The notes under the pieces are model-generated. The model was given only the letters and a program-made list of their open reading frames with translations. It was not told where the DNA came from and ran no database searches. A stretch of DNA of 64,000 nt. Source: Gambelia wislizenii (taxonomy: Eukaryota > Chordata > Lepidosauria > Squamata > Crotaphytidae). The stretch covers positions 30,875,501-30,939,500 of the forward strand of contig JAUMIR010000001.1 of NCBI GenBank assembly GCA_030847615.1. Direction: 5' to 3'. Below are positions 33,141-44,635 of this stretch, piece by piece (within the stretch, counting starts at the first letter, position 1; every line of letters begins with the position of its first letter). A program made the position numbers and the translations under genes.

Positions 33141-33729
33141 TGGCTTTAGAGTGGGATGACTTTTGTTTCTCTGAACCATTTTATGTAAGCTGTTCTTTTT
33201 TTGTCTTGCTAAAGATTGCTAATATAAATGTATAATGGTAAGTTGGATGTTGCACATGAAAAAGGTAGAGGCTTAGAAGCAGCAAAAAAGCAAGAAGGAA
33301 TTATCTGAACAGTCTACAAGCAAAAATTGATCTGGGTTTTGTTTTTGTTTTGCTCATTCATGTCAGCTAGGATTGTAGTTGTTCACAAAATGTTTAGCTG
33401 ACAAAAGATTTGCCATGCCACTTACTCTCTGAGTTGGTGGACCCATATATTCTAGTTATCACAGATATTGTGGGGGGATGTTCACATTCACAGTTGGATT
33501 ATTTTAATAAGGAAGCCAGCTGCTCTGTATGAAACAGGAAAAAGTACTATGCATGCATTATGCACTTCACCGAATTTAACTCTGGCAGATACCCTGGCCA
33601 TCTGATAAATGATATACATGGCCACTTTAGGGCCTTCCAGGTTTAATGTTGCTGCCATAACTTAGCTTGGTGCACTGTTTCTTGCTCATTTCAGTACATC
33701 AAGAAATGCAGCAGAATTCTGCTCTCTAA

Positions 33730-34441
33730 CAGTGGGCCCTTGGTATCCACAGGGGTTTTGTTCTAGGACCCTGCAGGGATGCCAAAAACTGTGGATGTCG
33801 AAGTACCTTATTTATAAAATGATGTAGGGTAGCAGCAGAGGTGGTGGCAAGCCCTGGCCACCAGGCGTGTATTCAGGTTCCCCCACCTCTGGGGAGCCTG
33901 CTGCTGCCTGCTTCCACCTTTGAGCAGCTTCTGCAGGGACATGGTGATTAACAGCAGTAGTGCTCCTCCATGTTCATTTGCAAACAAAAAAGCAGGAGTG
34001 CTGCCACCAATCACAGGGCAGTGAACAGCTTCCACAAGGACATGGTGATTGGTGGCAGTGGTGGCACTCCTGCTCATTCGCAAATAAAGCTACTTGGATG
34101 TGGAAGCCCCTCAGATGTGGGCAGCTGGCAGGCTCCCCAGAGGCGGGTGAGCCTGAAGAATGCACACCTGGTGGCTGGGGTTTGGCACTGCCTCCACTGC
34201 TGCCCTGGGATCACTTTTTGGCCTGGTAGCACTGTGTGTGTGTGTGGTGGGCTTTCACTTGGAGCTCAGCCAGGCTGTGGAGGTGAGTGGGAGAGACACG
34301 TGGCAAGGGCAATTTGGGTTCTTTTATTCTCCTTCTGTATGTAAGGGCACTTACTTATCTCCCATATTGTTTAATATTTTTTTGAATCTGTGGTTGGTCA
34401 AATTTGCGGATGTGAAGCCCACAGATATGGCGGACCCACTA
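33730..34441. mobile_element. Tigger-like element with expanded repetitive interior
   Basis: The left end CAGTGGGCCCTTGGTATCC and right end ATATGGCGGACCCACT are inverted and imperfect. The interior has near-repeats of AGCTTC(T/C)(G/A)CA and GGACATGGTGATT at about 33925 and 34028, and mirrored TTCATTTGCAAACAAA-like blocks. The open frames here follow from its GC-rich interior. Confidence 0.6.
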
Positions 34442-34457
34442 TATGTGGACATGTGTG

Positions 34458-34482
34458 GAGAGAGAGAGAGAGAGAGAGAGAG
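34458..34482. repeat. (GA)n microsatellite
   Basis: Uninterrupted GA run directly before a CR1 3' end fragment. Confidence 0.92.
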
Positions 34483-34484
34483 GG

Positions 34485-34560
34485 AATCATAGAATCATAG
34501 AGTTGGAAGAGGCCTCAAGGGCCATCCAGTCAATCCTCTGCCATGCAGAGACTCTCAGTT
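34485..34560 (-). mobile_element. CR1 3'-terminal fragment
   Basis: AATCATAGAATCATAGAGTTG then GGCCATCCAGTCAATCC is the complement of a CR1 3' end. Only about 75 bases remain. Confidence 0.85.
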
Positions 34561-36081
34561 TAGAATGGAAAGTTCCTGGTACTTTTTCAAGTTTGTCTGT
34601 GGCAAGGGAATTGGTGGCTGTTTTCCCTTTCCTTCTACACAGTCTTGTGTTGTTTCAGAACACATGAACTGCAACTGAGGAGGTCAACTGCCAAGGTGGC
34701 TTTCATGCTTGTTGTGTTTTGGAGTGCCTGGCACACAGCTAGCAAGATCATTTCCCATTGTATTCATCCATCCAGTGGCAGACCGAATTAAGCATTTTTA
34801 AAGGAAAAACTGCATATGTTAAACATCATACCCTTTCAATCTGAAATAGTGCAAAGGACATTAGTTTTTCAGAATACCATAAATGAAAGTGCTGTGCCTT
34901 ACCAATGTTCTGTTACTTTTGCACATTTTAATCTTCCTTTCTGTCCTCCTTACTTTTCCCTTTTCATATTGATTCCAGAGGGTTGTCTTTTTAAAATATA
35001 AAATCTGCATAGTGGTTAGTTTATTTTACATGATGTCATTTTCTGTGGGGGGGAAAAATGTGCTTCTATGCAAACATGAGTCTTGTGCAAGCTTTTGCTT
35101 AATTGTCAAAATGATTCCTACATGCAGCTAGCTTGTTGTGACAAAAGTGACTCTGGCTGTCTCCATTTTGGTTATGCATCAGAATTCTGGATTTCTACTT
35201 CCTGTGTTAGAAAACATGAGAAGATGTCTAAAATTCCAGGTATCAACTCATGTCAGTCTTCAGCTGTAGTGTTTAGATTTTCTTGTTTGCTCACTAGAGT
35301 TAATTTCCTATGAAAACACATGTGACTGTCTGGATATCCTGGACTGAAAATTTACTCCTTTTGTCATATTTTTCCTAGATTATCAAAGGAAGTGAGTAAT
35401 CCTACAGTGCAGGGAACAAAAATCCCCCCCCCACACCCTTCAATTCCCATTAAACTTTGTATTTTAACTGGGGCAAGCCTCAAAAATAGAGTAAGGGGAA
35501 GATTTCAGCACTGGTGGACTTTCTCACTTCTGCTGTCCAAGCCTGTTTTTAGTTGTGTTTGCATACCATTAATGAATAGATGTGGTTTTCATCTGCTGTC
35601 TGCAGTTGAATTCTGCTTCTAGAGCTGTTCAGTCATGGGACTCCCTGAATCTCTTAGTATAGTCAGGAAGCAAGGAATCTTCTTCAATCCCCACTTGCAG
35701 ATATGAGAAATAAAAGCAATGCTTGTTACAACTAATGCTAATCCAAACATGCCCACCTATGGGTGGATTAATGTAGGAAAGTAGATACGTTTATTTTCTC
35801 TATCATCCTTTTGCATTGCCTCCTTAACTGTATTGATGTATTTTTTAAATAAGTAAATGTGTTTTGGATTTTTTGCTTTTAAAATAATTTAAAATTGGAA
35901 ACTTGTGGAAATACCTATTCTTGAGTGTTTTCTTTTGCATGGTTGAGTATTAAGAGATTTCATGTGGGAAAGGGAGTGCATGAATATTATAAACCAAATG
36001 TTCCCTTAATAAGTGGATTGTTTTAGGTATCTGGCTGGCAATCTGAGGTTTCTAAAGAAGCTGTGGTGGTGGTGGTGACTA
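34561..36081. other. Intron DNA, no feature recognised
   Basis: No exon or confident repeat. Short open frames here lack domains. Confidence 0.55.
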
Positions 36082-36190
36082 CAGTTGTCCCTCCGTATCC
36101 ACGGATTTGGTATCCATGGATTTAAGTATTCACAGCTTGAAAATATTCTTAAAAAAATAATAACCCAAAAAGCAAACCTTGATATTCGCT
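36082..36190. mobile_element. Tigger-like element, left part only
   Basis: CAGTTGTCCCTCCGTATCC after TA is the same terminus as the complete element at 44901-45131. They share TTCACGGCTTGAAAATATTC-like and AAAAAGCAAACCTTGAT blocks. It stops abruptly at about 36190, where the tandem duplication begins, so its right half is lost. Confidence 0.8.
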
Positions 36191-36773
36191 GGGGTTTGCT
36201 CTGCCCTCGTGCTAGTCCGGCCAGTCAGCTTGCATTGCCTCAGCGCAGCAACACGAATGTGACTGTCCAAATAATTGGACATTCACATTGCCTACGGAGC
36301 TTTTTAAAATCTCTGGGAAAAGCTCCAAAGGCATACCTTCGGAGCTTTATGGTGGATTTGCCTACCCCCCTTCCAAATGAGACACATGGATGCGAATGTT
36401 GCCTTCCATACAATTTCTATGAGGATTATTTTCACCATTTAGACAGGACATTAAAAGAGGTATGCATAAGAAATGGAAGAAGGGGTTTGCTCTGCCCTCG
36501 TGCTAGTCCGGCCAGTCAGCTTGCATTGCCTCAGCGCAGCAACACGAATGCGACTGTCCAAATAATTGGACATTCACATTGCCTACGGAGCTTTTTAAAA
36601 TCTCCGGGAAAAGCTCCAAAGGCATACCTTTGGAGCTTTATGGTGGATTTGCCTACCCCCCTTCCAAATGAGACACATGGATGCGAATGTTGCCTTCCAT
36701 ACAATTTCTATGAGGATTATTTTCACCATTTAGACAGGACGTTAAAAGAGGTATGCATAAGAAATGGAAGAAG
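36191..36773. repeat. 291-bp tandem duplication, two copies, about 98-99 percent identical
   Basis: Copy 1 starts at 36191 and copy 2 at 36482 (offset 291). I count about four differences: GTGACTG/GCGACTG, CTCTGGG/CTCCGGG, CTTCGG/TTTGG and ACATTAA/ACGTTAA. The offset is divisible by three, so the open frame at 36085-36819 spans both copies. The unit aligns with the right half of the transposon at 23386-23998. It is repeat-derived and not a gene. Confidence 0.92.
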
Positions 36774-38345
36774 GAGGAAACCACAAAGAGGAATACAAAC
36801 AAATAGCCAGTACTTGTAGGGGGAAGGTCAGAAAAACTAAAGCTTAAAATGAGCTCAGGCTTGCTAGGGAGGTTAAAAAGTAATTAAAAGGTGTTTTTGT
36901 TTTTGTTTTGCTATGTTCAGAGCGAAAGGAAAAACAAGGGAAGAGTAGATGGTGAAATGCTAAAAGAGGACAAAGAAAAGGCCAAACTGTTTAATAACCT
37001 CTGTGTCTCAGTCTTCTCCCAAAAGGAAAATAGTGCTCTAACTACTGAAAATAAAATAAATCATGCAGTAAGTGGATTGCATCCCCAAATATCTAAAGAG
37101 ATAGTAAAGGAATACTTGGTTACTTTAAATGAATTCAAGTCTCCAGGGCTGGATGAACTGCATCCAAGAGTACTAAAGAAACTTGCAGATGTAATTTCAG
37201 AGCCATTGCCAATAATCTTTGAGGATTCTTGGAGGACAGGAGAGGTCACAGTAGATTGGAGGAGGTCAAATGTTCCCATCTTCAGAAAGGGCAAAAAAGA
37301 GGACCCGAGCAACTACCAACCAGTCAGCTTGATGTTGATACCATGAAAAGTTCTAGAACAGATCATTAAACAGTCAGTCTTTGCACACTTTACCAAGAGT
37401 TGGCTTGGGTTTCTCAAAAACAGGCTGAATCCAGAGAGTGCACTGTAATGGTTGCTCTTCATCCTTGAAAGATGTGACAAGTGGTATCCCTAGGGTTTTG
37501 CCCTGGGCCCAGTGCTATTTAACATTTTTATAATGACAGATGATGGAATAGAAGATATGCTTATCAAATTTGCAGATAACACCAAACTTGGTGGGAGGTA
37601 GCTAATATTAACCTGGGACAGAAACAGAATTCAAAATGCCCATGACAGATTGGCGAGCTGGTCCAAAACTAACAAAAAGAATTTCAACAGGGAAGAATTG
37701 CTACATCTAGGCAGGGAAAATGAAATGCACATATATAGGATGTGTGACGTCTGGCCTGAAAGCAGTGCATGTAAAAAGTATCTAGGGGTCTGAGTTGACC
37801 ACAAGTTAAACACAAGTGTGAGGCAGCAGCCAAAAAAGATAATGCTGTTCAGGGCTGCATCAACAGGATTACAGTATCCAGGTTGAGGGAAGAAGTAGTG
37901 CCACTCTGTCTTGCTTTGGTCAGACCTCACCTGGAATACTGTGTCCTGTTCTGGGCACCACAGGTCAAGAATGATGAAATGTGTCCAGAGAAGGGCAACC
38001 AAGATGATGAAAAGTCTATAAACCAAGCCTTATGGGAACAATTTAGGAAGCTGGATATGTTTAGCTTGGAGAAGAGAAGACTGAGAAGTAATATGATAGC
38101 TATCTTTAACTATCTGAAGGGATGTCATGTAGATGATGGAGCCAAGTTGTTTTCTGTTGCTGCTGAGACTACAACATGAGCCAGTGGATTGAAATTACAA
38201 GAAAAGAGATTCCATATAAACATTGGGAAAGACTTTTTTATTGTAAGAGCTGTTTGACAGTGGACTAGGTTGTCTTGGAGGGTGGTAGAGTTTCCATCTT
38301 TGGAGGTCTTTAAACAGATGTTGGATACTATCCACATAATCCACC
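36774..38345 (+). mobile_element. CR1 LINE, central part, heavily mutated
   Basis: The plus strand encodes, across frames, the pre-RT linker and RT of CR1, then ALVRPHLEYCVLFWAPQ, MFSLEKRRLRSNMIA and PSLEVFKQMLD. It lacks the 3' UTR and tail. Many stops and frameshifts. Confidence 0.88.
36891..37346 (+). pseudogene. CR1 ORF2 fragment, pre-RT and RT fingers
   Basis: A 151-codon frame: EDKEKAKLFNNLCVSVFSQK, then VTLNEFKSPGLDELHPRVL (the K..G.D.LHP.VL block), DSWRTGEVTVDWRRSNVPIF, and NYQPVSLMLIP followed by a stop. Further fragments downstream include FADNTKLGG at about 37579, where CR1 has FADD. Together they show an inactive CR1 gene. Neighbouring CR1 copies at 14191, 45205 and 53655 allow alignment. 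Confidence 0.85.
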
Positions 38346-38811
38346 ATTGGGTTTTAGTTTCAGTGCATATGAATTCTGGCTCTACAGGTGACCTGCAAAG
38401 TGTGAAACTGTTATATTTTACTGTGAGTGTTATTGTGTTCAAGGAAGAGACATCCAAGAAATGTACAGAGAATGCTTCTGCTGATGAGTCTTCTCATTTA
38501 TTTATATAGTGCCATCATTCTGTGAGGAAGCTGAGGTTCAAATATTCTCTGAACCATAGAAAAGCTCACTGGGTGATCTTGTATACTGTAGTTGCTTTCT
38601 TTTAATATTATCTTCCTTGCAGGGTTATTTTGCAAACAAAGATGGGAAAAATAAAATGCAATAAAAGTGTAATTAGAGGAAGGGTAAATGTGATAAATTA
38701 AAAATATGTCCCTGTCCCAGATAACTGAAAAACTTAAATTTCTGTACAGAAATTGAGAGGTGAAAACAAACAGCAGGGGCAATGACTTGAGCAAATGCAG
38801 TTGCTCATGCT

Positions 38812-38990
38812 TCTTTATTATTTATGTATTAAATTCATAAATCACGCCCTTCCTCAACCAGGCATCTAGGATGACTTACAGTAAAAACATTAAAATGACA
38901 CAGAAATACCCAAAGAACCGTAGAAACAAAACAAAGGAAAACTGTACAATAGAATCGAAGACTGGCATTAAAATTACTTAGCTCTCTTTC
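38812..38990 (-). mobile_element. LINE 3' UTR fragment (L2-like)
   Basis: TTTATTATTTATGTATTAAATT then CCTTCCTCAACCAGGCATCT and GATGACTTACAG is the complement of an L2-like 3' end with its pyrimidine-rich terminus. Confidence 0.6.
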
Positions 38991-40034
38991 CTTTTAAACC
39001 CAAGAGAATAAACCAAAGGCTTTACAAAAAGATGTTTATTGGAGTGTCATGAAGTATGTGTGCTTGTGTGGCACAGGGACAAAGTCCAGGACGTTTGTGT
39101 GAATTCTTAACAATTGCATAGCCAAGCTACTAGCTTTTGCATCTAGTTATTTTACCCAAGGTCAATGAATGAAAGGAAAGTCAGTTCAGCTATTCAATAG
39201 TTTAACCCTATCAGGTGTAGCTTTAGCCTGGAATATTTGTCTGGAGGAGAGCAATGTGCATTGGTAGTTGGAGGTGGGATGGGAACTTATCTACTGCTCC
39301 ATGTCATCCTTCCAAGTGGCATTTCATCCTTCAAGGCACTGATGGTGGGGAGGTTTGTATTCAAGCAATGGATAGTGGTGGGGTAGGGGAAGAGTTTTGC
39401 ATTTTCAGGAGTTGTTAGGCTACAGTTGCATGTATTTGCATGTAATATGTAATGGGGTCCTTTTCATGTCTCTTTAAGCTGAATCAGGATGGAGTTAGCT
39501 AGGATGACAGTCATCAATCTAGCTGTGATCACCAAATCCAAACTGTGGTTTGAGTAATGTCCAGCATATGCATCCCTAGGGTGTCCAGGAATAAATAATT
39601 AAAATGAAGCAGCAGCAACTGAACCAGATGGTTGCTGAGCAGGTGATTTTGCTTGAGCTGATGATTGATAGTCTACAAGGGGTGGATAGCCTCAGGAAAA
39701 GGAAATATGTCACAAAAGATGTTTCAAAAGAAACCTAGTGTTCAACTTAGAAATGAAAGCGTGGTGTATTTGCAAACAGAATATATTAGCCACACTGTAT
39801 TTCACAGAATGAAATTAAATAGACCTTTGAAATAGTGCTGTCTAAACTAAAGGCTTTTTTTTTCATTTGCAAAGCATTTTGTTAGTTAGCTGAACGAATA
39901 AGGTTATCTCAAGGTTTTTGTGGGCTCTAGCAGGAAAGCAGCAGGAAGATTGCAGGAGGGATCGCCTCCCCTGCTATTTTCCCCCCCTTCCTCCCAGAAG
40001 CTTAGGGCAGTTCACATGGTCCTCACCTCCACTT
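38991..40034. other. Intron DNA, no feature recognised
   Basis: No exon or confident repeat. Confidence 0.55.
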
Positions 40035-40180
40035 CTCATTTTTATTGTTAGCTTTATAGATGAGTTAGGCTGAGAGATGGTGGCTATGCCAGAGTCAGTT
40101 AGTGGGCTACCTGGCTGACTAGAGATTTGACTCTATGCCTCCTTGGACCTAATCTAATATTCTAACGGCAGAACTACTTC
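40035..40180 (-). mobile_element. tRNA-derived SINE (GAGGATAAAT type), degraded
   Basis: GAGTTAGGCTGAGAGATGGT, GAGTCAGTTAGTGGGCTAC and GAGATTTGACTCTATGCCTC form the reverse complement of the body and B box of the SINE type seen at 24665. It directly abuts the next SINE. Confidence 0.6.
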
Positions 40181-40182
40181 TT

Positions 40183-40332
40183 GTTGTGTACCTTCAAGTT
40201 ATTTCTGACTTATGGCGACCCTAAGCAAGATTTCCTTGGCAAGATTTGTTCAGAGGGGGGTTGCCATTGCCTTCCTCTGAGGCTGAGGGAGTGTGACTTG
40301 CCCAAGGCTACCCTATGGGTTTCCATGGCTGT
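40183..40332 (-). mobile_element. tRNA-derived SINE (CTTGAAGGCACA type), head missing
   Basis: TTGTTGTGTACCTTCAAGTT, TTATGGCGACCCTAAGCAAG, TGCCATTGCCTTCCTCTGAG and GACTTGCCCAAGG give the reverse complement of tail and body. The tRNA-like head is absent after 40332. Confidence 0.85.
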
Positions 40333-42341
40333 TACATAGGATTTACATCAGGCCTGGAGAATCAGATACTTCCTTTGCTATCTGGTTGTGTTCAGTTCTT
40401 GAGCCAGCCATGCTAAAACATTTAGCTGGACAGAAATACAGTTACAAAGAGGCTGTCCTCATAGCAGTACTTTGTATTATTCTAGGAACAGAAAAGGTAA
40501 GTACTTGCTACCCCAGCAGCATCTTTCTCTTGGGTATGCCACCTAGTTAGTGGCTTTTTTTTTTTTTTTGAAGATCAATGTAATACATCTATCAAGTTCT
40601 CCTGAAGATAATGCAGGCTGTCAGTACTTTGACAAATGAAGGTGTTAGTTCTTTTCATTTAAAAGGGTGACAGTTCAGTTTCCAGTCACTTTCTAAGCAT
40701 TTGATGTTCAGATTACCAACAGCAGAGACTGGTAATTTTTAAAAATTGGGAAGGGAGATATCATTTTCTGTCTTTAAAATAACGGCAGAACGAATTGTGT
40801 TACTGAATCTAGTAAGTGCTCACTTCACATCCAACATTCTAGCTTTTAAAATATTCCATTTGCAAAATATCTGGTATGCTTCCACTTTCATTGAGAATAA
40901 TCAGCTGTATTATGATCACAACAGGAATTGCTGCCATGAATTTGCAGATGTGAGCATGTACATTGTCAGAAGCACTGCAACACAATGCTTGATCTCCCAC
41001 ACTAGAATCCTAGAGATGTGGTCGTAAGCACTTTCTCAAATGTACCCTGAGGTCTCTGGTAACCTCTCCTCACCCACACCTTTCTGAGCCATTGGTTGTG
41101 TGCCATCACACATTCAAATTGCTCCATTATATAATTTTGGCAAACATATATTAACATTATTGTTAAATTTCAGATTTCACAATCTTATGTTTGCTCTTGG
41201 GGGTACTTCAGATTTTTGTATCATGTTACTTGTAAGCAAAAAGAGGAGTGGTATCTTTTTGATGACATTCTGTCACATGAACAGATTTATCAAGCTTCCT
41301 CTTAATGGGGACTGGTAATCCCAGATCTCTGGCAAGTGTGGCAGCATGATACATTTATTTCCCAAATGTCTCTGTGCTGTATTCACACTGTATGTGTTAG
41401 TGTTGAGAGATTTTAAGTGAACCTACACAAAACATAATGTGTGAATAATGTGTAAATCACTCCTGACTTCCTAAATGAAAATGGGAACCAAATCCAGATT
41501 GTTTCTGTTTAGTGTGTGGCACATGTGCTTGCTGCAATGAAGATCTGCTGTCTGAGTAAACTCAAGTCAGCAGTCCCTTTTTCTGGGTACATGCGTTATT
41601 CTGGCTTTGCAACTGAAAAGTCAACATGCAATAATTAGGAAGCAACAACTGCAATGGCTCAGTACCATTTAGCCATTCTTGTGAGATTAATATTTTAAAG
41701 TTAAAGGAGTTTTAGCATACTATAGGCTACCCAGTATCATCTTTCATGACAGTTCTATAGCAATAACTTTTAATGCTGTTATATGACATGCAGTGATCAT
41801 CCAGTTTATGCTATTATCTTATCTGCTGTATTCCATTCCATCATCATTGATTTTTCTCCATACTGTGTCAGTGGCAATATTTTCTAAATCTCCATCTGCT
41901 CAGTATTTTACAGTGCTTCATTGATCCTTCTATCCGATAGTTGTGCTTAAGCTTATTTTTAGAATGCAACCTATCCTTGATTTACAAAGAAAATATACCA
42001 TATATTGGAGATTAAAGAGTAGTCATTAATATTTGTGCTAAACATCTATATCATCTTGCTGGTTTGGAACAGGCCAGTTTCATCTTCCAGATATTGGTCC
42101 TGATCTCAGATAAATTCTAGTTTTACTACATTCTTGTACAGGCCTGCTATTGAGTTTTACAGTTCACTAATCTTTGTTTGTTCCTACACTTATTTGTCCC
42201 TGAATCTGATCTGTATTTTCTGGATGTCCACCTGCTTCAATATCAATGTCAGGACAACTGCCCCAAAGATACCTGGGCAAGGTTTGCATCTATGCCACCC
42301 AATCCTAACATGTCATTTCTTAGACCTTCTCTTAAAAGAAT
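40333..42341. other. Intron DNA, no feature recognised
   Basis: A T-run at 40555-40570 is the only compositional feature. No exon or confident repeat. Confidence 0.55.
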
Positions 42342-42349
42342 AAATAAAC

Positions 42350-42543
42350 CAGCCTTTCTCAACATTTTTACCCTGGTGGAACCCTTGAAACAATTTTCAG
42401 GTCTCAGGGAACCCCTGCCTAAAAATAATTATATCTACAGCTAAAAAAAAAAGTTATCCCCCCCCATCTCAATATCTTGTGGAATCCCTAGCAACATCTT
42501 ATGGCATGCTAGGGTTCCAGGGAACCCTGGTTGAGAAACTCTG
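42350..42543. mobile_element. hAT-like MITE with 8-bp target duplication
   Basis: The left end CAGCCTTTCTCAACATTTTT and right end GGTTGAGAAACTCTG are inverted complements (CAG..TTTCTCAAC). Flanks AAATAAAC (42342-42349) and ATATAAAC (42544-42551) match at 7 of 8 positions. The 194-bp length and 8-bp duplication fit the hAT superfamily. Confidence 0.85.
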
Positions 42544-42551
42544 ATATAAAC

Positions 42552-43598
42552 TGTCAAACGAATCCTACACCAAAAGACAGTATAAAATCTGTATCAGAGC
42601 TCATCGAAAAGAAGATACAGATTCTGCAATTTGACTGTACTGTGCAACACTGCATGTATTTTCATTCATTTCTATGAGCTACAGGGTAAGGGCAAAACAA
42701 CTTTCAAAAGACTGGTCACTGGCCACTGGATGTCTCCAGTGTCTTCTGAGTTTGAGATGTTATGATGAGATCTAGGCAACATGCTGTCATGTTTAATCCT
42801 GTAACTAGAATGAGCAGAAACTGATTTTTGGGGGGATTTTTTGTTTTGTTTTAATCAATGTTGAGATTTGTAGACCTCTTAGGCCTAATATATTTAATGT
42901 ATGTTATTACCTTTATCCTGAGCTTTTGGGATAAGTCACAATAGAAATCTAAAGGTATTGGCAGTAATCCTTCATCATGGTTGAGTAAAGTAAATCTCCA
43001 CGTGCACAATTATGCATTAATTTTGCTATGCAACCCTTATGCTGAATGGCAGTGTTATGCAACAGACTCAAAACAGCAAATGTGCAATCAAATCTGCATG
43101 CACATTCATATACAATGCATAATATACAACCATGTATATGCATATCCATATATCACCTGCACACAGAGTTTCACTGTAGACACAGCTCTGCTTCTGAATA
43201 TTGAACTGAATGTGGACATCCCTAATCAGACAAAAATGTCCAAACATGTAGGGGAACTTACACATATGTAAGACATCAGCAGGGTTCTAACCATTGACAT
43301 CTTGGGTGTTCTATTCTATCTAAGCCCAGTACTTTGAAAGCTACCCGTTTCCATAGTGAATGCTTCACCAATAACATACTGCGGAGTGATGCTTATTAAG
43401 CGTTTCTAACATTCATGTGAAATTACACCTTAAGATCTGTCTTTGAGATTGTGATCCATGTAGGCCTTCCTGCTTTTTTAAAAAGTATGTTGGATGAGGG
43501 CATGCTAACCCATGGACTGGGTCTTCTCTAAAGTGGATTTGTCACATACTCCTGAGAAATGTCCACTTTGCCCCCTCTTTGTGAGCGTTTGGTGCAAC
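42552..43598. other. Intron DNA, no feature recognised
   Basis: AT-rich with several CATATA-type runs near 43090-43160. No exon or confident repeat. Confidence 0.55.
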
Positions 43599-43678
43599 AA
43601 GGTGACCATGTTGTTAAGTCGAAGGTTTTTTGTGGGTTTTTTCCCCCAGGCTGTGAGGGTGTATTCTAGTTTATTCCT

Positions 43679-43713
43679 GACGTTTTGCCTGTATCTGTAG
43701 CTGGCATCTTCAG
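43679..43713 (-). ncRNA. Hammerhead-ribozyme-like motif (decayed), Penelope left end
   Basis: Minus strand: CTGAAGA (43713-43707), extra T, GCC...GGC stem, AAAAC, then GTC (43681-43679) at the expected cleavage position. Bases just outside can pair: ATTCT before the core with AGGAAT after GTC, as in stem I. G12 is A, which should prevent self-cleavage in this copy. Confidence 0.42.
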
Positions 43714-43842
43714 AGAATGGTGACGTGTGGGTATGTGGGGTTTATATACTGTGAGTCCCTGTTAAAGAGGATTAGCATGTAAATTTGTGTATTCAGTTGT
43801 TGGATGTTCAGTCCTTAGGGTGGGAGGATATGTGAGGGGGGA

Positions 43843-44531
43843 TTAGTGTCTATTAGGCTCATTGTCCATTGTCTGCTGGGAAGCCCTCTGTCCCTGGGTG
43901 AAGTTCATTTGCATGTGTTGAGTTTTTATTTTGGTATTTTTCAGGACTGGTAGCCAAACTTTGTTTACTTTTAGGGTTTCCTCTTTCCTGTTGAGGTTGT
44001 CCATGTGTTTGTGGATTTCAATAACTTCCCTTTGCATTCTGACCTGATAGTTGTTAGCCTGATCCAGAATGTTGGTGTTTTCAAATAGCATTTTGTGCCC
44101 AGGTTGGTTTATAATGCGTTCAGCTACTGCTGATTTTTCTGGCTGTCCCAGTCTGTAGTGTCTCTCATGTTCCTGATTCATGTTTGCACACTGCATTTTG
44201 TGGTCCCTATGTAGACTTGTCCACAGCTACATGGTATGCGGTAAACTCCTGCGGCTGTGAGAGGGTCTCTTTTGTCCTTCACTGAGCACAGCATTTCTTG
44301 GATTTTCTTGGTTGGTCTGTAGATCATTTGGAGGCTGGGTTTCCTCATCAGTTTCCCTATTCTGTCTGTGGCTCCTTTGATGTATGGTAAAAATACCTTC
44401 CCTTTGGGTGGTTGTTTTTCTTCACTCTTGTGGTTTTTCCTGGGTCTGGCCACTCTTGTGATGTCTGAGCTGGAGTAACCATTAGCATATCCTCCCACCC
44501 TAAGAAGTGAACATCCAACTACTAAATACAC
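43843..44531 (-). pseudogene. Penelope-like GIY-YIG endonuclease domain, frameshifted
   Basis: Two overlapping frames on the minus strand. The upstream frame (44178-44531) ends in PYIKGATDRIGKLMRKPSLQ, IYRPTKKIQEML and DPLTAAGVYRIPCSCGQVYIG, with the GVY and YIG motifs of a GIY-YIG nuclease. After a frameshift near 44190 the second frame (43843-44196) continues with HERHYRLGQPEKSAVAERII, GHKMLFENTNILDQANNYQVR and EVIEIHKHMDN. The GIY-YIG nuclease would nick target DNA for Penelope integration. The RT domain that normally precedes it is missing. The window's left-edge copy shares the last part. Confidence 0.88.
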
Positions 44532-44600
44532 AAATTTACATGCTAATCCTCTTCAACAGGGACTCGCAGTATATAAACAAATCCCACACACCACCATTCT

Positions 44601-44635
44601 CTGAGGATGGCAGCCACAGATGCAGGCGAAACATC
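44601..44635 (+). ncRNA. Hammerhead-ribozyme-like motif, Penelope right end
   Basis: CTGAGGA (44601-44607) fits CUGANGA. GGCGAAAC (44625-44632) provides an intact GAAA, followed by ATC. Stem II is damaged because the first strand reads GGC instead of GCC at 44609-44611. Outside, ATTCT before the core can pair with AGAAA after ATC at four positions. Of the three motifs in the window it has the best 3' core. Confidence 0.42.

Noticed and set aside
36085..36819. Repeat protein gene of 244 codons with a duplicated domain
   Set aside because: The duplicated unit is homologous to a non-coding DNA transposon at 23740-23998; the frame persists only because the 291-bp unit is divisible by three.
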